This document shows positions 34,105 to 38,277 of a stretch of 38,277 bases of DNA, piece after piece. How positions within the stretch are numbered: position 1 is the first letter of the stretch; every line of letters starts with the position of its first letter. Made by a program: the position numbers and the translations under genes. The stretch covers positions 1 to 38,277 of the forward strand of contig JAALKW010000005.1 of assembly GCA_011087865.1 (NCBI GenBank), read 5' to 3'. The notes under the pieces were generated by a model. That model made no database searches, had not been told where the DNA came from, and saw only the letters and a program-made list of their open reading frames with translations. The stretch is from Legionellaceae bacterium. Lineage in GTDB: Bacteria > Pseudomonadota > Gammaproteobacteria > Legionellales > Legionellaceae.

Positions 34105-34518
34105 ATGCTTCTAACACGATTAACCAAGGCAGCTGAACCTTTATTAAGAAGGGATCTGCCCGGAAGGAAAATACTGCTTAGCTTCTCACTATCGGTGCTA
34201 CCCGCACTATTTACCTCTAACGCGCTCGCAGATTGTGGGTCTATTCATTGCACTGACACCCAAATTTGTATGCACGTGGTATGTCTCACTGATGGAACAT
34301 GTAACTGGCGGTACGCGCATGGGACAGGGAAAGTAGACTATCTACAAGCAAATGATGGGAGCACTGTGTCACTTTGTGCGAATGAAGGTTCGACGGTCTA
34401 TGTAACTACTATGGATAGCTCTGGGGAAGACGAAGGGAACACCAAGATAAAGTGCGGCGATGCTAAACACAGCAAGACCTTTACTATGCCAAACAATAAC
34501 TCGTGTACAGTGTCGTAG
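34105..34518 (+). CDS. Small secreted cysteine-rich protein, unknown function
   Basis: I do not recognise this 137-residue protein. It begins with a long basic n-region (with RRDLPGRK), a hydrophobic core (ILLSFSLSVLPALF) and a likely cleavage site after NALA near residue 42. The mature part of about 95 residues has eight cysteines (DCGSIHC, ICMHVVC, GTC, LC, KC, SC), enough for four disulfides, and looks beta-rich with many Gly, Asp, Thr and Ser. It has a near-perfect AGGAGGT ribosome site six bases before the ATG. It is the only intact gene in a scar with transposase fragments on both sides, so horizontal acquisition is likely. A role outside the cell, such as a toxin, inhibitor or adhesin, is a guess. 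Confidence 0.65.
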   Translation: MLLTRLTKAAEPLLRRDLPGRKILLSFSLSVLPALFTSNALADCGSIHCTDTQICMHVVCLTDGTCNWRYAHGTGKVDYLQANDGSTVSLCANEGSTVYVTTMDSSGEDEGNTKIKCGDAKHSKTFTMPNNNSCTVS

Positions 34519-34599
34519 CTCGTTACTGGACTTTAGCCATTTTAAAGTCAGACCGAACCCGCAAGGCTGGTGGCTTGACGGTTGTTAGCAGCCTGTGTG

Positions 34600-34624
34600 T
34601 GATCTGGCAACACTTTTCTAGACA
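34600..34624. repeat. Candidate terminal inverted repeat of an IS3-family element
   Basis: The sequence starts TGATCTGGCAACAC and ends TCTAGACA, just outside the transposase stop. It fits the TGA-start style of IS3-family ends. The partner end is not in the window. Confidence 0.4.
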
Positions 34625-34638
34625 AATTTTTCATGGAT

Positions 34639-34800
34639 TTATGCAGCCTGCCTTTCATACTCGTCATATTCAAATATCAGTTGTTTAGCTTCCTCTCGGG
34701 TGTGAAATTTAAATTGGTGGGTTAACTCCACTTTTAGCGTGTGAAAAAAGCTCTCTGCAACGCTATTATCCCAACAATTGCCTTTTCGAGCTCTTGCTCT
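34639..34800 (-). pseudogene. IS3-family transposase (OrfB) C-terminal remnant
   Basis: The codons read RKGNCWDNSVAESFFHTLKV and then THQFKFHTREEAKQLIFEY, an unmistakable piece of the IS3-family rve (DDE) transposase carrying the last catalytic Glu. The frame is closed upstream by a TAA at 34801-34803. The usual N-R-x-R-x-H-S-A-L-G-Y ending is replaced by a short tail and a stop. Only about 53 codons survive. Confidence 0.85.
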
Positions 34801-35014
34801 TTAATCATTATATGGGCTATCTGGATGTGTTTTTGAAATCAGTTCGACTTGATATGCTAAATCAATTGCCCGCTGGTGAACCAAAGGAATCAGTTGGGTC
34901 GTTTTTCTTTCTTTAACATAGAACATCCAATTCAAGCCATAACAGTAAGCAGTGTGGCTTATTATAGGGCGCAATTGTTCGTTTTGTTAGGGTATGTTTT
35001 ACAATTATTTATAA
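34801..35014. other. Degenerate region between IS3 remnant and acetoacetyl-CoA synthetase
   Basis: On the minus strand an open stretch (about 34804-34971) encodes QLRPIISHTAYCYGLNWMF followed by YVKERKTTQLIPLVHQRAID and ends in the stop just before the IS3 remnant. I cannot identify it and it has no ribosome site. An AT-rich palindrome (AATTAT ... ATAATT, about 35001-35014) lies just past the stop of the downstream minus-strand gene. Confidence 0.4.
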
Positions 35015-36958
35015 TTATGCATTGTCTAGCAGTTCAGGCCGATTTTTAAAGTACGCAAGGGCTTCTGGATTCTCAAGTGAACTGAGGTTTTTAATGGCTT
35101 CACCGAGCACCGCTTGGCGTGCGGCCACTTCGACAATTTTTCCGTTGATGGTTCGAGGGATATCGATTACTTCTAAAATTTTAGCAGGTACATGACGTGG
35201 AGAGGCTTGGGTCCGAATCATTTGCCGTATTTTAGTTCGTAAAGCTTCATCTAGTTGAATGTTTTGATTGAGCTTCACAAATAAAACAACACGCACATCA
35301 CCCTCAAAGGGTTGACCGATGACAATGCTTTCAAGTACTTCGGGTAAATCTTCCAGGGGGCGATAAATTTCTGCCGTACCAATGCGTACGCCCCCCGGAT
35401 TTAAAACGGCATCCGAGCGGCCATAAATAATTAATCCGCCATGTTTGGTTCGCGCAGCAAGGTCGCCATGCGTCCAAACGCCCGGAAATTGCTCGAAATA
35501 AGCTTTCTTATATTTAATATGGCCATTATCTTGCCAAAATCCAATCGGCATGGATGGAAAAGGTGTTGTACAAACCAGCTCACCCATTTTACCTGCTGTG
35601 ACAGCTTGGCCTGCTTCATTAAAGATTTCAACAGCCATGCCAAGCCCCAAGCACTGCAATTCACCACGGTAAACAGGCGTGATAGGGTTGCCGAGCGCAA
35701 AGCATGAAATAATATCAGAGCCACCAGCAATAGAGCTTAACTGAACGTCAGGTTTAATATGTTTTTGTACAAAATCATATTGCTGAGGCAATAGCGGTGA
35801 GCCAGTCGATAAAATAGTACGGAGTGCATTAAACCTTAAGTGTGTATTGGGTTGGATGTTTTTTTTCTCTATGGCAGCCAAAAAGCGTGCACCCGTTCCA
35901 AAGACAGTGATTGACTCATCGGCCAATATTTGAAAAATGGCATCTGACGTGGGGTACATCGGCGAGCCATCATACAAGACAAGCGTTGCACCCAAAGCAA
36001 GGCCTGATGCCATCCAATTCCACATCATCCAGCCAGAACTGGTGTGAAAAAACAAATTATCTTTTGCATTCAGATCAGTGTGTAATCCAAGCTCTTTCAC
36101 ATGCTGCAGTAAGGTGCCGCCGGCGCTATGTGTGATGCATTTGGGCTGTCCTGTGGTGCCTGATGAAAATAAAATATACCAAGGGTGATCAAAGGCTTGT
36201 GGGATGGGTTTAAATACTGCGTGAGGCGCAAGAAAATCATCCCATAATACTGCGGTTTTTGGTAATAAATCTGGCGAGTTTAAAACAGGGCAAATCACAA
36301 CGGTTTGAATGGATGAGATTTGTTTAATTACTGCCTCAGTTTTTGTTTTGAGATGAAAGGTTTTGCCATGATAGTGATAACCATCAGCAATTAACAATAA
36401 TTTGGGGGTGACCTGCCCGAGCCTATCCACTGCGGCAGCGACACCAAATTCAGGAGCACAGGCGGACCAAATGGCGCCAATGGAGGCAGTAGCAAGCATG
36501 GCGATGATTGCAAAAGCACTATTGGGTAGCATGCTGGCAACGCGATCGCCTGATTGAACCCCTTGTGCTTCAAGGCCTGCAGCACAGCGGGCCACTTGCT
36601 CTCTTAGGGTGTGGTAACTGAAGACTTCACGCTCACCCATTTCGTTTAAACTGATTAAAGCTGGATGATTATCATGACGGTGGAGTAAATGCTCGGTGAC
36701 ATTGAGTGTTGCGCCCTCGAACCATTTAGCATCTATCATGTGTTCTGTTGTTTTTAGAATATGTGTGGGGGGGGTATTACATTTAATTTTAAAAAAATCA
36801 GCCAGTGCTTCCCAAAATAGTGCAGGGTTTGCAATAGACCATGCATGCAACGCTGCATAAGTCGGTAAGTTTAAATGATGCTGTTGTTCCAATATACGCA
36901 TAAAGCGCGTCATGGCTGTTTTTTCTGTATTTTGTGGCATCCAAACCGGTTTGTTCAT
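35015..36958 (-). CDS. Acetoacetyl-CoA synthetase (acetoacetate-CoA ligase)
   Basis: The 647-residue enzyme belongs to the acyl-adenylate (ANL) superfamily and would activate acetoacetate with ATP and CoA, feeding ketone bodies or polyhydroxybutyrate breakdown products into acetyl-CoA. The adenylate P-loop is [13 protein letters not shown]. Further motifs are [28 protein letters not shown], the hinge [21 protein letters not shown] and the C-terminal catalytic Lys segment [11 protein letters not shown]. The N-terminal ACAS-type domain and the length of about 650 fit acetoacetyl- rather than acetyl-CoA synthetase. Of two ATGs six bases apart, I chose 36958 because AAGG is better spaced. It is divergent from recA across about 70 bp. 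Confidence 0.93.
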   Translation of the reverse strand: MNKPVWMPQNTEKTAMTRFMRILEQQHHLNLPTYAALHAWSIANPALFWEALADFFKIKCNTPPTHILKTTEHMIDAKWFEGATLNVTEHLLHRHDNHPALISLNEMGEREVFSYHTLREQVARCAAGLEAQGVQSGDRVASMLPNSAFAIIAMLATASIGAIWSACAPEFGVAAAVDRLGQVTPKLLLIADGYHYHGKTFHLKTKTEAVIKQISSIQTVVICPVLNSPDLLPKTAVLWDDFLAPHAVFKPIPQAFDHPWYILFSSGTTGQPKCITHSAGGTLLQHVKELGLHTDLNAKDNLFFHTSSGWMMWNWMASGLALGATLVLYDGSPMYPTSDAIFQILADESITVFGTGARFLAAIEKKNIQPNTHLRFNALRTILSTGSPLLPQQYDFVQKHIKPDVQLSSIAGGSDIISCFALGNPITPVYRGELQCLGLGMAVEIFNEAGQAVTAGKMGELVCTTPFPSMPIGFWQDNGHIKYKKAYFEQFPGVWTHGDLAARTKHGGLIIYGRSDAVLNPGGVRIGTAEIYRPLEDLPEVLESIVIGQPFEGDVRVVLFVKLNQNIQLDEALRTKIRQMIRTQASPRHVPAKILEVIDIPRTINGKIVEVAARQAVLGEAIKNLSSLENPEALAYFKNRPELLDNA

Positions 36959-36970
36959 GCGCATCTACCT

Positions 36971-36999
36971 TTGCTGCATTGCAGGGAGTATGTGATAAT
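36971..36999 (+). promoter_or_regulatory. Likely recA promoter with palindrome in the spacer
   Basis: TTGCTG (36971-36976) and GATAAT (36994-36999) are spaced by 17 bp. CTGCA-T-TGCAG (36974-36984) is a perfect palindrome overlapping the -35 end and spacer. No classical LexA box (CTGT-N8-ACAG) is present. Confidence 0.55.
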
Positions 37000-37030
37000 T
37001 AAGCTCTCGCTATTTTATACGGATGAACCA

Positions 37031-38068
37031 ATGGAAGACAACAAACAAAAAGCACTGAATGCCGCCTTATCTCAAATCGAACGTCAATTTGGAAAAGGCT
37101 CTGTGATGCGAATGGGTGATGGAACAGCTGTTCGTGATATTGAAGCGATATCAACCGGCTCAATTGGGCTTGATATTGCGCTGGGTATAGGCGGTTTACC
37201 GAAAGGTCGGATTGTTGAAATTTATGGCCCTGAATCATCAGGAAAAACCACGTTAACGTTGCAAGTGATTGCTGAATGCCAAAAAAATGGCGGCACAGCT
37301 GCATTTGTTGATGCAGAGCATGCCCTGGACCCCAGTTATGCAAAAAAACTCAATGTAAATATGGATGAGCTTTTAATCTCTCAACCCGACACCGGCGAGC
37401 AAGCGCTTGAAATCACCGATATGTTGGTGCGTTCTGCGGCAGTTGATGTCGTTGTGGTTGACTCGGTTGCGGCTCTCACGCCGAAAGCTGAAATTGAAGG
37501 CGATATGGGTGATTCTCATATGGGCTTACAAGCGCGCCTTATGTCACAAGCGCTTCGAAAATTAACTGCAAATATTAAACGTTCGAATACACTCGTGATT
37601 TTTATTAATCAAATTCGAATGAAAATTGGCGTGATGTTTGGTAATCCTGAAACAACCACAGGTGGTAATGCTTTAAAGTTTTATGCTTCTGTGCGTTTGG
37701 ATATCAGACGAACCGGTGCAATCAAAAAAGGCGATGATATCTTGGGTAACGAAACCCGTGTCAAAGTGGTTAAAAATAAAGTGGCACCACCGTTTAAAAA
37801 AGCCGAGTTTGATATTTTATATAACGAAGGGATTTCACGTGAAGGCGAGATTATCCAGTTTGCGACACAGCTTGGTTTTATTGAAAAAGCAGGCGCTTGG
37901 TATAGTTATAATCAATCCAAAATTGGCCAAGGCAAAGACAATGTTCGGCAGTATTTTAAAGATAACCCAGAGATTGCAGCTGAAATAGAAGCACGTGTTC
38001 GCGCTGAATTATTAGACAGTATAACTGAGACGGTTGATGTTGAAACCGGTGAAGTGATTGATGGCTAA
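37031..38068 (+). CDS. recA: Recombinase RecA
   Basis: RecA forms filaments on single-stranded DNA, carries out strand exchange and stimulates LexA-type cleavage. The 345-residue product has Walker A GPESSGKT (about residues 66-73), the AEHALDP segment near 96-102, Walker [13 protein letters not shown], loop L1 [10 protein letters not shown], the signature [10 protein letters not shown] and loop L2 [22 protein letters not shown] chose the ATG at 37031 (MEDNKQKAL...) because it gives the standard N terminus; the open frame further upstream is non-homologous. It overlaps recX by 8 bp. Confidence 0.98.
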   Translation: MEDNKQKALNAALSQIERQFGKGSVMRMGDGTAVRDIEAISTGSIGLDIALGIGGLPKGRIVEIYGPESSGKTTLTLQVIAECQKNGGTAAFVDAEHALDPSYAKKLNVNMDELLISQPDTGEQALEITDMLVRSAAVDVVVVDSVAALTPKAEIEGDMGDSHMGLQARLMSQALRKLTANIKRSNTLVIFINQIRMKIGVMFGNPETTTGGNALKFYASVRLDIRRTGAIKKGDDILGNETRVKVVKNKVAPPFKKAEFDILYNEGISREGEIIQFATQLGFIEKAGAWYSYNQSKIGQGKDNVRQYFKDNPEIAAEIEARVRAELLDSITETVDVETGEVIDG

Positions 38069-38277
38069 TCAGCCAGAAGGTTTTGATGTGGCGGTGCGCT
38101 TGCTCTCACGGCGAGAGCACAGCGCGCATCAGCTGCGTCATAAGTTAAAAATAAGAAAAATTTCAACACAGGCCATTGATGAAACGCTGGACAAATGCCA
38201 AGCACTTGATTTACAAAGTGACGCGCGGTTTGCCGAGATGTTTTGTCGAGCACGCATTAATCGCGGATATGGGCCAC
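38061..38277 (+). CDS. recX: Regulatory protein RecX (partial, runs off the window)
   Basis: The first 72 codons are present. They show the RecX start: a short leader, then [20 protein letters not shown], a helix-turn pattern, and [25 protein letters not shown], the classic first and second RecX repeats. RecX binds RecA filaments and restrains them. The ATG lies inside the end of recA, so expression is coupled. Confidence 0.93.
   Translation, partial: MANQPEGFDVAVRLLSRREHSAHQLRHKLKIRKISTQAIDETLDKCQALDLQSDARFAEMFCRARINRGYGP

Noticed and set aside
36875..37030. In-frame upstream extension of recA
   Set aside because: It overlaps the divergent gene, contains the promoter and has no RecA homology; the standard N terminus starts at 37031.
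1..38277. tRNA, rRNA or CRISPR elements
   Set aside because: No cloverleaf, ribosomal RNA sequence or regularly spaced repeat array was found by eye on either strand.

Overview
The window looks like a chromosomal segment of an AT-leaning gammaproteobacterium of the order Legionellales or a close relative (Coxiella/Legionella-like). The main evidence is a near-complete Dot/Icm (type IVB) secretion cluster in the classical icmT-to-icmB order, embedded among ordinary gammaproteobacterial housekeeping genes. I cannot name the genus from sequence alone.

Layout. (1) 1-3.2 kb: ftsZ and lpxC (end of a division and cell-wall cluster), a DUF721/DciA-type gene antisense to the end of lpxC, and a small PH-domain membrane protein. 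(2) 3.2-8.4 kb, minus strand: an unrecognised acidic 574-residue protein that is a good Dot/Icm effector candidate, a PBP4-type D-Ala-D-Ala carboxypeptidase, and a membrane-anchored FMN glutamate-synthase-like protein. (3) 8.5-12 kb, plus strand: algH-ruvX-pyrB, then a hipBA toxin-antitoxin pair. hipBA is preceded by three evenly spaced palindromes, one of them inside the end of pyrB. (4) 12-14.9 kb, minus strand: a tightly packed set of 5-formyl-THF cyclo-ligase, EVE-domain protein, ubiK and yifB/comM. (5) 15-31 kb, plus strand: a 67-residue orphan, then icmT, icmS, a position-equivalent of icmR (FIR gene), icmQ, dotM, dotL, dotK, dotJ, dotI, dotH, dotG, dotF, dotE, dotP, dotN and dotO. (6) 31-33.4 kb, minus strand: a methionine ABC importer metN-metI-metQ whose metN start codon is out of frame. 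(7) 33.5-35 kb: a scar holding decayed transposases of two IS families around an intact gene for a small secreted cysteine-rich protein. (8) 35-38.3 kb: acetoacetyl-CoA synthetase (minus), divergent from recA-recX (plus; recX is cut by the window end).

How it fits together. The Dot/Icm block supplies the coupling complex (DotL, DotM, DotN, IcmS, DotJ; partner IcmW is not here), the core complex (DotG, DotH, DotF, DotK), inner-membrane parts (DotI, DotJ, DotE, DotP, IcmT), the ATPase DotO, and the IcmQ/FIR pair. dotA-D, icmF/H and icmV/W/X are not in the window. A PmrA-type tandem box in front of the FIR gene suggests two-component control, as known for Legionella and Coxiella icm genes.

The most unusual signals I see are: a strong GC-rich hairpin written into 17 consecutive G/C-ending codons at the start of dotN; the three-operator hipBA control region; the FIR gene with its PmrA box; the candidate effector; the cysteine-rich secreted protein in the IS scar; the contracted DotG repeat region; and the one-base disruption of metN initiation. 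No tRNA, rRNA or CRISPR array was seen.
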